From: Pseudohoeflea suaedae
GTDB taxonomy: Bacteria > Pseudomonadota > Alphaproteobacteria > Rhizobiales > Rhizobiaceae
Reading direction: 5' to 3'
Length of the DNA: 64,000 nucleotides
Assembly (NCBI RefSeq): GCF_004354915.1
Contig: NZ_SMSI01000001.1
Coordinates: forward strand, 186,001-250,000
This document shows, in pieces, positions 8,398 through 18,348 of this stretch (its first letter is position 1; every line of letters begins with the position of its first letter). The notes beneath the pieces were generated by a model that saw nothing but the letters and a program-made list of their open reading frames with translations, searched no databases and had not been told where the DNA came from. The translations under genes were made by a program, and so were the position numbers.

Positions 8398-9384
8398 CTA
8401 CGCCGGCAGGTTGCCGTCCAGCTCATCCTCGATATGGGCGTGGATGATCTCGTCGAACGAGGTCTCGGCCCTGAACCCGAGTTCGGTTGCCCGATGGGCG
8501 GCGAACTTCTTCGGCCAGCTTGCGACGATCCGCGCAACGGCTTCGTCCGGTTCCCGGCGAATGAGATCGGCTGCCCTGTCGCCCGCGATCCGCCTGAGCG
8601 CCTCGATCGCCTCGCCGACGGTTGCCGAAAGCCCAGGCATCGAAAGCGTGCGTCGGGCGCCGAGCGTTCCGGTATCGAGCTCCGCCGCATGCAGGAGGAA
8701 GCCGACGGCCGCGCGCGGGCTGGCGAACCAGTGACGCAGGCTCTCGTCGACCGGCAGGATTGCCGGCTTGCCGGAAAGCGGTTCGCGCAGGATCGAGGAG
8801 AAGAAGCTGGAGGCCGCGAGGTTGGGTTTTCCCGGCCTGACGGTGATCGTCGGCAGACGAATACCGATTCCATCGAGAAAGCCGCGACGCGAATAATCGG
8901 CCAGCAGCAATTCGCCGATCGCCTTCTGCGTTCCGTAGCTCGTCAGCGGCGCAAGGACGAACGTGTCGTCGATCTCTTCCGGCAACGGCTCGCCGAAGAC
9001 GGCGATGGACGAGGTGAACACCACCTTCGGACACCAGGCCCGCTTCTCGCCTTCGCGCCGGATCGCCTCGAACAGCGCCCGCGTGCCGTCCATGTTGATG
9101 CGATAGCCTTTTTCGAAATCGCTTTCCGCCTCGCCTGAGACGATCGCCGCGAGATGGAAGATGAGATCGGGCCGGGAGGCGACAAGCCGCTCGGCGGCGC
9201 CATCGGCCGAAAGATCCGCTGCGATCGCTTCGCCTCCGCCGGAGAAATCCGGCATGTCGGGCGTGACGATATCCACGCCGGTCAACCGCCCGATCGCCTG
9301 ACCGCCGATTGCGCCCTGTCGAGCCAGAGCGGCCATCAGCTTGCGGCCGATCATGCCCGCAGCTCCAATGATCATGACATGCAT
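8398..9384 (-). CDS. denD: D-erythronate dehydrogenase (extended SDR)
   Basis: NAD-dependent extended short-chain dehydrogenase of 328 residues. The nucleotide-binding loop GAAGMIGRK is at 7-15, the catalytic Ser at about 125-126 in TSSIAVFG, and Tyr150/Lys154 in YGTQK. The segments RLPTITVRPGKPN and HWFASPRAAVGFLLHAA are typical of DenD, which oxidises D-erythronate at C2. A strong GGGAGGAGG lies upstream. It is transcribed before otnI. Its upstream neighbour, an amidotransferase gene on the same strand, looks unrelated. Confidence 0.87.
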   Translation of the reverse strand: MHVMIIGAAGMIGRKLMAALARQGAIGGQAIGRLTGVDIVTPDMPDFSGGGEAIAADLSADGAAERLVASRPDLIFHLAAIVSGEAESDFEKGYRINMDGTRALFEAIRREGEKRAWCPKVVFTSSIAVFGEPLPEEIDDTFVLAPLTSYGTQKAIGELLLADYSRRGFLDGIGIRLPTITVRPGKPNLAASSFFSSILREPLSGKPAILPVDESLRHWFASPRAAVGFLLHAAELDTGTLGARRTLSMPGLSATVGEAIEALRRIAGDRAADLIRREPDEAVARIVASWPKKFAAHRATELGFRAETSFDEIIHAHIEDELDGNLPA

Positions 9385-9476
9385 GCAAAAATCCTCCTCC
9401 CGAAAACTAGCCCAGTCGGAACGAAGGTGTCACGCATGTTTCGGGCTTTTCTTGAATACCCGTCGCCGAGCCGGTC

Positions 9477-10232
9477 CTAGAGCGAACTGGACGCGATTGT
9501 CCGGCCATGCGCAGAGGCCGGGCCGTATACCCGCATGAGGAAGCGGTTGAGCCACTCGAAAAGCGCTGCATCGTGGACAAGGCGGCCGGACAGGTGAGCG
9601 GCACCCAGCTGAGCACCCGGCAACTCGAATCGCTGCGCACCGCGGACGGCCCAGCGGTGCATCATCGCCAGCGTCAGTTCCGCATGAAACTGGATGCCCC
9701 AGGCGTTCTCGCCGTAGCGGAAGGCCTGGTTGGGATAGGCCTCCGAACAGGCCAGAAGCTCGCCGCCTTCGGGCAGTTCGAAACCCTCGCGATGGAACTG
9801 GTAGACCATCGATGGCCAGGTCATCAGCGCGCTGCCGGCTTCGGTGGGATGGATCGGATACCAGCCGATCTCCACATGGCCATCCTCGCGCCCATAGACC
9901 TTCGCACCGAGATGCCGCGCGAGGATCTGCGCGCCGAGACAGATCCCGAGATAGGGCTTGCCCGATTTGAGAACCGTTTCCATCCACGCAGTCTCTGTGC
10001 GGATACCCTCGATGTCGTCGTCATTGGCGCTCATCGGACCGCCGAAAATCACCGAGCCGGCATGCCGCTCGAGGGAGCTCGGCAGCGGATCGCCCAGAAC
10101 CGGACGGCGGATATCGAGGTCATAGCCCATCCTGATGAGCACCTGCCCCACCCGGCCGGCGCTGGAACTCTCCTGGTGGAGAACGACGAGAATGCGCGGT
10201 TTTTGCCCCAGCGAATGATCGTGACGTGTCAC
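9477..10232 (-). CDS. Class I glutamine amidotransferase domain protein
   Basis: Soluble protein of 251 residues with a triad-type glutamine amidotransferase domain. The nucleophile is Cys98 in LGICLGAQIL; His183 and Glu185 are in GIQFHAE. It resembles the stand-alone GMP-synthase-like amidotransferases of unknown acceptor. I place the start at GTG 10232, whose GTGA overlaps the stop of the TerB-like gene, with GGGGGAAA upstream; the frame is open further upstream but that part is a shadow of the other gene. The overlap implies translational coupling. Confidence 0.83.
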   Translation of the reverse strand: MTRHDHSLGQKPRILVVLHQESSSAGRVGQVLIRMGYDLDIRRPVLGDPLPSSLERHAGSVIFGGPMSANDDDIEGIRTETAWMETVLKSGKPYLGICLGAQILARHLGAKVYGREDGHVEIGWYPIHPTEAGSALMTWPSMVYQFHREGFELPEGGELLACSEAYPNQAFRYGENAWGIQFHAELTLAMMHRWAVRGAQRFELPGAQLGAAHLSGRLVHDAALFEWLNRFLMRVYGPASAHGRTIASSSL

Positions 10233-10705
10233 GCGTCCGTTTCCCCCGTTATGCCCCGGCGTTCGGCGACACGTTGACGGGCAAACACCCGGTCGCGGCC
10301 ATCCACGCCCATCAGGTCGGCAATGCGCCAGACCACGTGGTCCTCGAGCTCGTGCCGCTCGCCATCGGCATAGGCGAGTTCCCACAATAGCTCGATGAAA
10401 TGGATCTTCTCTTCCGGCTCCAGTTTGCGATTGAGCACGCTGGTGAAGGAATAGAGATCGACGGAATCACGATCCGCCGCCTCGGCCTCCCTCAGAAGAT
10501 CGCGGATGTCGGCATCTGAATCGGCATAACCCTGCGCAACCAGATCGCGCAGCATTGCGCGCTCGGCGGAGGTCACCTCACCGTCCGCGCCGATCACCGA
10601 GAAGAAGAGGGCCACGGCGGCGACATCGGCATTGTCACGGGGGGATTTGCTGCGGCTCTCTCCTTCCGAGAGGCCGTTGATGAAGTCACGAAGTATATCG
10701 AACAT
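10229..10705 (-). CDS. TerB family tellurite-resistance-like protein
   Basis: Small acidic, mostly helical cytoplasmic protein of 158 residues. The TerB-type core is visible in VALFFSVIGADGEVTSAE and in ELLWELAYADGERHELED, the two acidic D-G-E loops that may bind metal in this family. The start is set at the ATG of MFDILRD. It follows hemY on the same strand after 25 bases and overlaps the amidotransferase gene by four bases. A role in tellurite resistance is not implied by the domain alone. Confidence 0.82.
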   Translation of the reverse strand: MFDILRDFINGLSEGESRSKSPRDNADVAAVALFFSVIGADGEVTSAERAMLRDLVAQGYADSDADIRDLLREAEAADRDSVDLYSFTSVLNRKLEPEEKIHFIELLWELAYADGERHELEDHVVWRIADLMGVDGRDRVFARQRVAERRGITGETDA

Positions 10706-10730
10706 GCGGCGGGCCTTGTCCCGGTTCCGG

Positions 10731-12599
10731 CTAGAACAGCCGGAACCTCTGTTTCGTCTCGGGTTCGGCAGTCTCGTCGATTCCCGGATCGTCCGGAAGA
10801 TGCTTGAGGAAGGCGTGGTCCTCCTCCTGCGCCTTTCCGGGCTCTTGATTGCTTTTCGCGCCGGAAGGCACGGGCTTGTCCTGCGATATAGGTACCCGCT
10901 CGGCGGTTTCGACCTTTTTCGCCTTCTCATCCGGCATGGCGGCCTTTTTGTCCGCGGCAGGTGTTTTAGCGACGGCAGCCGTCACGTTCGTCGCCGGCCT
11001 GGCGGTCTCCTCGATGCCGAGGCCGGATGCCTTCGGCTCCGGCGCACCGGTCAGCGGGGTCACCTTGGCAGGCTCACCGGCCGTCGCAGGTTCCCGCTTC
11101 GGCTCGCTCGGCTTCACCGCCACCCGTGACGGCCTGGGCTTTTCCGTGCTGACCGGCTCGGCTTCGATGACAGGTGTAACCGCCTCGACGATTTCGTCAT
11201 CGCTTTCGTCGAGATCGTCATGGTCTTCTTCCGCGGCAAGCGGCGGCAGGCTGGCGATCGCCTTGTCGGCGGGCGCGGATCCTTCCTCGCGATTATCGAT
11301 GGTGCCGCCGATACGCGCGACCGGAACCTTCCATTCGAAGGCGTCGAGCCTGCCGGTAACCGGTGAAACGGGCTCCCACTCCTCCGAGACGAGGCCGTCG
11401 GTCGTCCAGGCCGGATCGCGTGGCGCGCGTAGCGCCGCCGAGAGCCAGTGCCGGACACGGCCCTGGTCGCCAGTTTCTGCCTCCTCGATATCGGCGAGGA
11501 GCAGATAGATCCCTTCCCGTGGCGCGAGCCGGGACGCCGCCTCCGCCTTTTCCCGCGCCAGTTCGAAGCGGCGCGCATCGAGCGCTGCCCGGGCCACCGC
11601 ATAGAACGATTCGGCATTGTTGGGACGCAGCTGTTCGAGCTTCTGCGCCCGCTTCAGCTTGTCGTTGGGCGTATCGCCGAGCCGTGCATTCACATAGGCT
11701 TCGGCAATGTCGGGATGCTGTTCGGCGCGCCAGGCGGATTCGAGAAGCTTGGCGCCGCGCCGCGTCTTGTCCTCCCGGAACAGCGCCTGCGCGGCGATGA
11801 GGGCTGCCGGCACGAAGTCCGGCTCGAGCTTGAGCGCGGCCAGTGCATCGATGCGCGCGGCCGCCGGATCGGCTTCCGCCTTGTCCTTGGCACGCGCGGT
11901 CAGAAGCACCGCGCGCTTACGGCTCACTTCGTTCTTCGGATACATTCCGGCAAGACGCTGCTTGTCGAGAAGCGAAAGGGCCGCGTTCCAGTCGCCTTCC
12001 ACCGTCCGGTTGGAGAGTGCCGCTTCGCCCGCCCAGGGTAGTTGCGGCGCCTGTTCGGCCGCCACATCGGCATAGTGACGGGCAGCTTCGTCGGCACCCT
12101 GGCGGCGGGCTTCGAGGTAAAGGCCGCGCAGGCCCAGAAGACGCGTCTCGGGATCTTCCGCGAGATCCTCGAACATCTTGCGGGCCTCGTCGTTGCGGCC
12201 TTCGATCAGCGCGGTCTGCACCTCCAGAAGGTGGATCAGAGGCTCCTGATCGGCATTCAGGAAGCTCTTAGTGCGCTTGGTCATCTTGTGTGCGGTCGGC
12301 GCGTCGCCCGCCCCTGCGGCGATCAGGCCCGTCGAAAGCGCCTGATAGCCGCGATCCCTGCGCGAGGCGCGGAAATAGCGGCGGATCATGTGCGGGGAGG
12401 TCCAGATCACCTTGACGATCCACCACAGGATCATCACCGCGGCAACAATCGACACGATGGCCGCCACCGCGGTCATCAGCGACATCTCGATCTGGTTGCC
12501 GTCCACGTTGAGCGTCAGGTCGCCCGGATGATCGGCCACCCAGGCGAAACCGAAGGCCAGCGCCAAGACGAGAACGACGAAGAAGAGGATCTTGATCAT
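10731..12599 (-). CDS. hemY: HemY family TPR membrane protein
   Basis: Inner-membrane protein of 622 residues encoded with heme-biosynthesis genes in many proteobacteria. This is the TPR HemY of the E. coli hemCDXY cluster, not protoporphyrinogen oxidase. It has two N-terminal membrane helices (residues about 2-20 and 40-65, the latter ending ILWWIVKVIW). A tetratricopeptide region covers about 80-400. The low-complexity C-terminal tail from about 440 is rich in Pro, Ala, Lys and Glu. It starts 12 bases after the mitofilin-like gene. Its exact function in tetrapyrrole synthesis is not known. Confidence 0.9.
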   Translation of the reverse strand: MIKILFFVVLVLALAFGFAWVADHPGDLTLNVDGNQIEMSLMTAVAAIVSIVAAVMILWWIVKVIWTSPHMIRRYFRASRRDRGYQALSTGLIAAGAGDAPTAHKMTKRTKSFLNADQEPLIHLLEVQTALIEGRNDEARKMFEDLAEDPETRLLGLRGLYLEARRQGADEAARHYADVAAEQAPQLPWAGEAALSNRTVEGDWNAALSLLDKQRLAGMYPKNEVSRKRAVLLTARAKDKAEADPAAARIDALAALKLEPDFVPAALIAAQALFREDKTRRGAKLLESAWRAEQHPDIAEAYVNARLGDTPNDKLKRAQKLEQLRPNNAESFYAVARAALDARRFELAREKAEAASRLAPREGIYLLLADIEEAETGDQGRVRHWLSAALRAPRDPAWTTDGLVSEEWEPVSPVTGRLDAFEWKVPVARIGGTIDNREEGSAPADKAIASLPPLAAEEDHDDLDESDDEIVEAVTPVIEAEPVSTEKPRPSRVAVKPSEPKREPATAGEPAKVTPLTGAPEPKASGLGIEETARPATNVTAAVAKTPAADKKAAMPDEKAKKVETAERVPISQDKPVPSGAKSNQEPGKAQEEDHAFLKHLPDDPGIDETAEPETKQRFRLF

Positions 12600-12611
12600 G
12601 GTGTTCTCTCC

Positions 12612-14384
12612 TTATTCGCTCTGCGCCGGCATATCGCCGGACATTTCGCCACTGCCTGACGATCCACCCGCAGTGTTCTCGGCCGGCGCTTCCGCATCCG
12701 GCGCGGTCTCCCCTGTCGCATCCGGAGATGCGGCCTCATCCGCAGGCGCGGGGGCAATCTCGGGCTGGCTCTGTGCAACCGCCGGAAGCTGAACGTCCGT
12801 CAGGAGCTTCTCCACCTCCGCACGGGCCTTGAGGCCCTGGCCGAACGCGGGTGCCGCATCCCTGGCCTTTTCAGGAAGGGCATCCCATTCGGCGACGGCC
12901 GCATCGAGATTGCCGTTCTTCAGCTGATATTCGAGCCGCGCGGCGATCGCTTCGGTGCTGTCGCCCTCCACATCACCGACCTTGCGGACCGTGACCATGG
13001 ATTTCGCGCTCGCTGCCAGTCGGTCGAGGATTCCGGCATTCTCGGAAACCGGGTCCATCGCCGCGATCATCTCTTTGGCGGCATCGGGGAACCGTTCCAC
13101 GAGTTCGCCCTGCGTCGGCACTCCGGAGGCGGCGAATTCGCGCAGCCTGCCGATCGCCGGATTGTCCGGCGCGACCGAAGCGAAGGCTTCGAGTTCAGGC
13201 GCGAAGGAACCGCCGCGATCGACCGCCGATTTCAGGCCTGAAACGGCGATCGCCTTGGCCATCTCGAGCTCGCGCCCGGGGTCCTCGATGGCCTGCTCGG
13301 CCTTCGCGAGCCTGTCGCCGAGAGACGCTGACAGATCGGACTGGCCTTTCTCGATACCATCGATGCGCCCGTTCAACGCGCCGAGCCGGGTCTGCAGATC
13401 GGCAACATTCCCCGACATGTCGTCCACACGGCCCGAAAGTCCGGCGATCTCCTCGCGGATACCTGCCGCATCTCCGCCCGCCGCACCGGTCAGACCGTCG
13501 ACCTTTTCGGAAATCTGGTCCAGCCGGCTGGAGAGTTCGCTCAGCGCGGAGCCGGCATCCGTCGTCCCGGCGCCGGCTTCGAGCGCATCGAGCCGGCTCG
13601 TGATATCGGAATTGTCGGTCGCACCCGGTACCGCGGCCACGCTTGTACGCAAGTCGTCGAGGCTCGCACGGAGCGTCGAAATCTCGTTTTCCAGCGATGC
13701 CGTTTCGGTCCCGCCGGACGATCCGCCGGGAGCGGGAAGCATGTTGACAGCCTGCAGGCCGAACAGCGCAACGACGCCGAGGGCCGCACCGACCACGCCC
13801 CCGACGAAAGCTCCTCCGGAGCGGCCGCCGGACGAACCCGAGGTTTTCCCGGATGAGCTGGCCGACGCCCTGGTGTCGTCGCCGGTCGTCGACGCGGAGG
13901 CGGTACCCGGCACGGATGTCGACTTTGCGCCGGCGGAGGCCGCCGCAGCCGAAGAGGCCGACCCCATCGCCGAGGCGGTGGTCGGCTTGCCGTCGAAGCT
14001 CGACGTGTCATGCCCGGGCGACGATTTTCCTGCCTGACCCGTCTGGGATGCTGCAAGCCCGCTGGCTGCCGTGGCGCCGGCACCTGTCCTTGCATCTTGC
14101 GACTTCGGGGCGTCCCTTTTCACATCTGTCGCCGAAGCCGCACCGAGCCCGCTCGCAGCGCTTTTGTCGACACTGCCGCGCTTGGCATCCTCCGGCTTGC
14201 CGGGGTTCTCGCCCTTCGGCGCCGCGCTGCGGTCATCCGAGGAAGGGGGCGTCTGCGGAGCGGTTGCGGAAACCTCGTCCTTGCCGTCGCTTCCCTCTTC
14301 GGCGCGGGTCACGTTTTCCGCCTCGAGATCGATGGTGACCGGCTTGGACTTTTTAGAATGGCGCGGCGTGGTCGGCTTGGTCAT
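12612..14384 (-). CDS. Alphaproteobacterial mitofilin / Mic60-like protein (COG4223)
   Basis: Membrane protein of 590 residues. Residues 1-190 are low complexity, rich in Ser, Ala, Gly and Lys; one membrane helix spans about 192-215 ([20 protein letters not shown]). A long coiled-coil region (LASLRxSLDDL-type heptads, about 225-380) leads into a C-terminal mitofilin-like domain. Alphaproteobacterial Mic60, the ancestor of the mitochondrial cristae-organising protein, is characteristically encoded next to hem genes, exactly as here between hemD and hemY. The assignment rests on architecture plus synteny. Confidence 0.82.
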   Translation of the reverse strand: MTKPTTPRHSKKSKPVTIDLEAENVTRAEEGSDGKDEVSATAPQTPPSSDDRSAAPKGENPGKPEDAKRGSVDKSAASGLGAASATDVKRDAPKSQDARTGAGATAASGLAASQTGQAGKSSPGHDTSSFDGKPTTASAMGSASSAAAASAGAKSTSVPGTASASTTGDDTRASASSSGKTSGSSGGRSGGAFVGGVVGAALGVVALFGLQAVNMLPAPGGSSGGTETASLENEISTLRASLDDLRTSVAAVPGATDNSDITSRLDALEAGAGTTDAGSALSELSSRLDQISEKVDGLTGAAGGDAAGIREEIAGLSGRVDDMSGNVADLQTRLGALNGRIDGIEKGQSDLSASLGDRLAKAEQAIEDPGRELEMAKAIAVSGLKSAVDRGGSFAPELEAFASVAPDNPAIGRLREFAASGVPTQGELVERFPDAAKEMIAAMDPVSENAGILDRLAASAKSMVTVRKVGDVEGDSTEAIAARLEYQLKNGNLDAAVAEWDALPEKARDAAPAFGQGLKARAEVEKLLTDVQLPAVAQSQPEIAPAPADEAASPDATGETAPDAEAPAENTAGGSSGSGEMSGDMPAQSE

Positions 14385-14435
14385 GAAATCTCCAGGTAGG
14401 CGAGCGTCTCGCGAATTGGGAACATGGCCCTTAAA

Positions 14436-15167
14436 TCAGCGCAGTGAACCCAAGGTTTCAAGGAGGGCCGCCTCGTTGGGAGCCTCGGCAATTCGTATGC
14501 CATCGCCGAGCGATCGGGGACACGCTGCGGCAACATCTGCCGAAAGACAGCTGACGATCGTGCCACCTGCCGGAGAGTCAAGGGTTTGCGCGGCGACAAG
14601 CTCGAAAAAGCGGCGCGCCGCCTTTGGCGAATAGAGCAGGACGGCGTCAGGGAGTGGCGTGATTTTAACCGAAAGCACAAAGTCAGTCGTATAACTTATT
14701 TCTTCCATCCGGTACACGCACAGGGCCTCGACGGGAATGCCGGCCTTCGCCAGTCCCTCCTCGAGGTCCCGGCGGCGATCGTCGGTCGTGAGGTAGAGAA
14801 CAGGTGCGCCTTCCGGTGCTGCGAGCACGCCGGAGGCTGCTTCCCCGGCGATCAGTTCCGCGAGGTCACGGCCGGAACCGGAACCGGCGCGGACAGTCTC
14901 GTAGCCGGCCCCGCGCGCCGCTTGAGCGGTGGCCGCACCGACCGTATAGACCGGTCGACCGGCGGCGGCGAAACGGTTCCCGACGGCCTTCACCGCATTG
15001 GCGGATGTGAAGACCAGCGCCGGCCAGGGCCGCCCCGTGAATCCGGGCTCCGGTTCGAGAAGCCTGGTTTCATACAGCGGCAGGAGCACCGGCTCGTGAC
15101 CGAGCGCCACCAGCCGTTCTGCGGTGCGATACGCCGCGGGCTCCGGGCGGGTTACGAGCACCCGCAT
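14436..15167 (-). CDS. hemD: Uroporphyrinogen-III synthase
   Basis: Cyclises hydroxymethylbilane to uroporphyrinogen III, the branch point of heme, siroheme and cobalamin synthesis. The 243-residue protein begins MRVLVTRPEP, the usual N-terminus of the family, and has FTSANAVKAV and the second-domain LLYSPKAARRFFEL. HemD is poorly conserved, so position directly after hemC (4 bases) carries much of the weight. The frame is open upstream of this ATG, but that part overlaps hemC and is not homologous. Confidence 0.92.
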   Translation of the reverse strand: MRVLVTRPEPAAYRTAERLVALGHEPVLLPLYETRLLEPEPGFTGRPWPALVFTSANAVKAVGNRFAAAGRPVYTVGAATAQAARGAGYETVRAGSGSGRDLAELIAGEAASGVLAAPEGAPVLYLTTDDRRRDLEEGLAKAGIPVEALCVYRMEEISYTTDFVLSVKITPLPDAVLLYSPKAARRFFELVAAQTLDSPAGGTIVSCLSADVAAACPRSLGDGIRIAEAPNEAALLETLGSLR

Positions 15168-15171
15168 TGCT

Positions 15172-16101
15172 TCAGACCCAGCTTTCGAAGAAACCGGCGC
15201 CGGCACGGGCGCGGACGTCCTCGCCGGCCTTGTGACCGATGGTGACCGCATCCTCTGCCATGCCGTCGAGGCGGACCTCGTGCACGGTCACGCCGTCCGG
15301 TGTCAGCACCATGCCGTGGAAGCTCAGCGCTGCACCACCGATCTTCGCATGGGCGGCGATCGGCGTCCGGCAGGATCCGTCGAGAACCGCGAGAAATGCG
15401 CGCTCGCAGGCAAGGGCCGTGGCTGAAGCGGCATGGTTGATCGGCTCGAGGAAGTCGCGGATGCGCCTGTCATCGAGCCGCGTTTCGATGCAGATGATGC
15501 CCTGCCCCGGCGCGGGGGGAAAATCCTCCGGGTCGATCACCGCGGTGGCGATCTCCGGCCGGCCCAGTCGCCGCAGGCCCGCATAGGCGAGAAGCGTCGC
15601 ATCCGCCTGCCCTTCGGATAGTTTGCGCAGCCGGGTTTCCACCTGGCCGCGGAAGCCGACCACGGTGATGTCCGGACGAAGCCGCTTGACCAGCGCCTGC
15701 CGCCGCAGCGACGACGTGCCGACAACTGCATTGTCGGGCAGTTCGGCAAGCGTCGGGGCCGCCTTGCCGATGAAGGCGTCGCGCACGTCTTCCCGTTCGA
15801 GGGCGGCCACGATGCCCAGGCCGTCCGGCAGGCCGGTCGCCATGTCCTTGGAGGAATGGACCGCGAAATCCAGCCGGCCGTCCGCCAGCTGCTCTTCCAG
15901 CTCGAAGGTGAAAAGTCCCTTGCCGCCGATTTCCGAGAGCGACCTGTCGATGATCCGGTCGCCCTGGGTCGACAGTACCACGATCTCGAAATCCTCCTCG
16001 GCCAGGCCGTGCGCCTTCATCAGAAGATCGCGCGTTTCATGGGCCTGGGCCAGCGCCAGCGGACTGCCCCTCGTGCCGATCCGGTAAGGTTTCATTTGCA
16101 T
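15172..16101 (-). CDS. hemC: Hydroxymethylbilane synthase (porphobilinogen deaminase)
   Basis: Condenses four porphobilinogen molecules into hydroxymethylbilane. The protein of about 309 residues shows [15 protein letters not shown] at the start, [32 protein letters not shown] and the dipyrromethane-cofactor cysteine in [13 protein letters not shown]. Two ATGs (16101 and 16095) are possible; the first has AGGA four bases ahead. It is divergent from tsaD across an 80-base gap and leads the minus-strand hem run. Confidence 0.97.
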   Translation of the reverse strand: MQMKPYRIGTRGSPLALAQAHETRDLLMKAHGLAEEDFEIVVLSTQGDRIIDRSLSEIGGKGLFTFELEEQLADGRLDFAVHSSKDMATGLPDGLGIVAALEREDVRDAFIGKAAPTLAELPDNAVVGTSSLRRQALVKRLRPDITVVGFRGQVETRLRKLSEGQADATLLAYAGLRRLGRPEIATAVIDPEDFPPAPGQGIICIETRLDDRRIRDFLEPINHAASATALACERAFLAVLDGSCRTPIAAHAKIGGAALSFHGMVLTPDGVTVHEVRLDGMAEDAVTIGHKAGEDVRARAGAGFFESWV

Positions 16102-16181
16102 GCTATCCTGTCGGTTGCTACCTGCAGGAGACGTAAAGCGCTTGGCGATCCGGCGCAACTCCGTGGAGCGGACAGAAGAAG

Positions 16182-17300
16182 ATGACGCACCCCGAAACCT
16201 CCATTCGCGGGCCCGAAACCACCATCCTCGGAATTGAGACGAGCTGCGACGAAACCGCCGCCTCGGTGGTTCTACGCCGCCCGGACGGAACGGGCGACAT
16301 TCTCTCCAGTGTCGTCTTCAGCCAGCTGGAGGAACACGCGGCCTATGGTGGCGTGGTGCCGGAAATTGCCGCCCGCGCCCATGTTTCCGTGCTTGATTCG
16401 CTGGTTGCGGCCGCGCTGTCGGACGCCGGCAGGACGCTCGATGACATGGACGCCATCGCGGCCACGTCAGGGCCGGGCCTGATCGGCGGACTGATGGTCG
16501 GGCTGATGACCGCAAAGGCCCTCGCGCAGGTCACCGGCAAGCCGCTTTATGCGGTCAATCATCTCGAAGGCCACGCGCTCACCGCCCGCCTCACCGACAA
16601 TCTCGACTTTCCCTATCTGTTGCTTCTCGTCTCCGGCGGCCATACGCAGATCGCACTGGTCAGGGGGGTCGACGAATACGAGCGCTGGGGCACCACCATC
16701 GACGACGCCCTGGGCGAGGCCTTCGACAAGACAGCCAAGCTTCTTGGCCTGCCCTATCCCGGCGGCCCGGCCGTCGAAAAGGCGGCCGGCGGCGGCGACC
16801 CCAAACGCTTCCGCCTGCCGGTCCCGCTCAAGGGCACGCCGGATCCCGACTTCTCCTTTTCCGGCCTGAAGACGGCCGTCCGCCAGCTCGCCGAAGCCCA
16901 GGCGCCGGTGTCCGACCAGACGATTTGCGATATCTGCGCGAGCTTTCAGCGCGCGGTCTGCCTGAGCCTGGCCGACCGGCTCGATATCGCCTTCTCCCGT
17001 TTCTCGGAACGGTTTCCCGCAACAGCCGACAGGGCACTGGTCATTGCCGGCGGCGTGGCCGCCAACAAGGCCTTGCGCAGCACCTTGGCCGAGGCTGCGG
17101 AGAAACACGGGTTCCGCCTCGTGGCACCACCCCTGGAACTCTGCACCGACAATGCGGCAATGATCGCCTGGGCTGCAGCCGAACGGCGTGCCGCCGGTAT
17201 CGAAGGCGATCCGCTCGACACGGCACCGCGCTCGCGCTGGCCGCTCGACCGACAGGCGGAAACTGTGGTGGGCTCCGGCAAGCGCGGCGCGAAAGTATGA
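16182..17300 (+). CDS. tsaD: tRNA N6-adenosine threonylcarbamoyltransferase TsaD
   Basis: Transfers the threonylcarbamoyl group to A37 of ANN-decoding tRNAs, with TsaB, TsaE and TsaC. The 372-residue protein has the ASKHA nucleotide-binding start GIETSCDET (17-25), the metal-binding NHLEGH with His127 and His131, [19 protein letters not shown], and the C-terminal [10 protein letters not shown] and [10 protein letters not shown]. The stop overlaps the gpsA start (ATGA), indicating one transcript. Confidence 0.97.
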   Translation: MTHPETSIRGPETTILGIETSCDETAASVVLRRPDGTGDILSSVVFSQLEEHAAYGGVVPEIAARAHVSVLDSLVAAALSDAGRTLDDMDAIAATSGPGLIGGLMVGLMTAKALAQVTGKPLYAVNHLEGHALTARLTDNLDFPYLLLLVSGGHTQIALVRGVDEYERWGTTIDDALGEAFDKTAKLLGLPYPGGPAVEKAAGGGDPKRFRLPVPLKGTPDPDFSFSGLKTAVRQLAEAQAPVSDQTICDICASFQRAVCLSLADRLDIAFSRFSERFPATADRALVIAGGVAANKALRSTLAEAAEKHGFRLVAPPLELCTDNAAMIAWAAAERRAAGIEGDPLDTAPRSRWPLDRQAETVVGSGKRGAKV

Positions 17301-18304
17301 CGATGACGGACAGAACCAACTCGATCGGAATCATCGGCGCCGGCGCCTTCGGCACCGCGCTCGGCTGCGTGCTGGCGGACCGGAACGCACCCGTCACCCT
17401 GTACGGCCGCGATCCCGGGCTGATGGCAGAGATGGCGGCACGCCGCACCAATCCGCGGCTGCCCTCCGTGACCCTGCCGGATGGCCTCGTGCCCTCGGCC
17501 GATGACAGCACGATCCATACGCACGGCACGGTGCTTTTTGCCGTTCCCTCCGCCGCGCAGGCCGAAACCGCGACCAGGCTCGCCCCGCATCTGGCGTCTG
17601 CGGCAGCCATCGTGATGTGCGCCAAGGGGCTCGACCGCGAGACCGGCCACACGATCACCGATGCGCTTGCCGATCGCCTGCCCGGTCATGTCATCTCGGT
17701 CCTCTCCGGTCCCGGCTTTGCCGCCGACATCGCCTCCGGCCTGCCGACGGCCATGACCCTGGCGGCCAGCGGCCAGACCGACGCGGACCGCATAGCAGCC
17801 ACGCTCTCGCGAAAGGCATTCCGGCTCTATGCCAGCGACGACATGACAGGCGTGCAGCTCGGCGGCGCGCTCAAGAACGTCCTGGCGATTGCCGCGGGCA
17901 TCGTGATCGGTGCCGGCCTGGGGGAAAGCGCGCGGGCAGCGCTGATTGCCCGGGGTCTGGCCGAACTCACCCGCTTTGTCGTCGCGAACGGCGGCCGGCC
18001 GGAAACCGCAGCCGGGCTTTCCGGTCTCGGCGATCTGGTGCTCACAGCCACCAGCGCGCAATCGCGCAACTACCGCTTCGGCCTGGCCGTCGGCGGTGGC
18101 CAGTCTCCCTCCGAACTTTCCGGCGAAGGCCAGCCGCTTGTCGAAGGCGCCAATGCGGCGGTCACGGCGGCGAAGGCGGCGGCGGCGCTGCATGTGCCGA
18201 TGCCGGTCACGGAAGCGGTAGCGGCGGTGGTGACCGGAAAGGAAGATGTGGCGACCGTCGTCGACCGCCTGCTGTCGCGCCCCTTGCGCTCCGAAACCGC
18301 TTGA
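17297..18304 (+). CDS. gpsA: Glycerol-3-phosphate dehydrogenase [NAD(P)+]
   Basis: Makes sn-glycerol 3-phosphate from dihydroxyacetone phosphate for phospholipid synthesis. The 335-residue protein has the Rossmann loop [13 protein letters not shown] near residue 10, [22 protein letters not shown], and the catalytic-lysine region [14 protein letters not shown] followed by [14 protein letters not shown]. The start is the ATG in the tsaD stop overlap; a second ATG two codons later is possible. The frame stays open upstream inside tsaD without meaning. Confidence 0.96.
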   Translation: MTMTDRTNSIGIIGAGAFGTALGCVLADRNAPVTLYGRDPGLMAEMAARRTNPRLPSVTLPDGLVPSADDSTIHTHGTVLFAVPSAAQAETATRLAPHLASAAAIVMCAKGLDRETGHTITDALADRLPGHVISVLSGPGFAADIASGLPTAMTLAASGQTDADRIAATLSRKAFRLYASDDMTGVQLGGALKNVLAIAAGIVIGAGLGESARAALIARGLAELTRFVVANGGRPETAAGLSGLGDLVLTATSAQSRNYRFGLAVGGGQSPSELSGEGQPLVEGANAAVTAAKAAAALHVPMPVTEAVAAVVTGKEDVATVVDRLLSRPLRSETA

Positions 18305-18348
18305 GTCTAAACCGCCTCGTCGATTGCCAAAAGAAACTGGAGTTCCCC

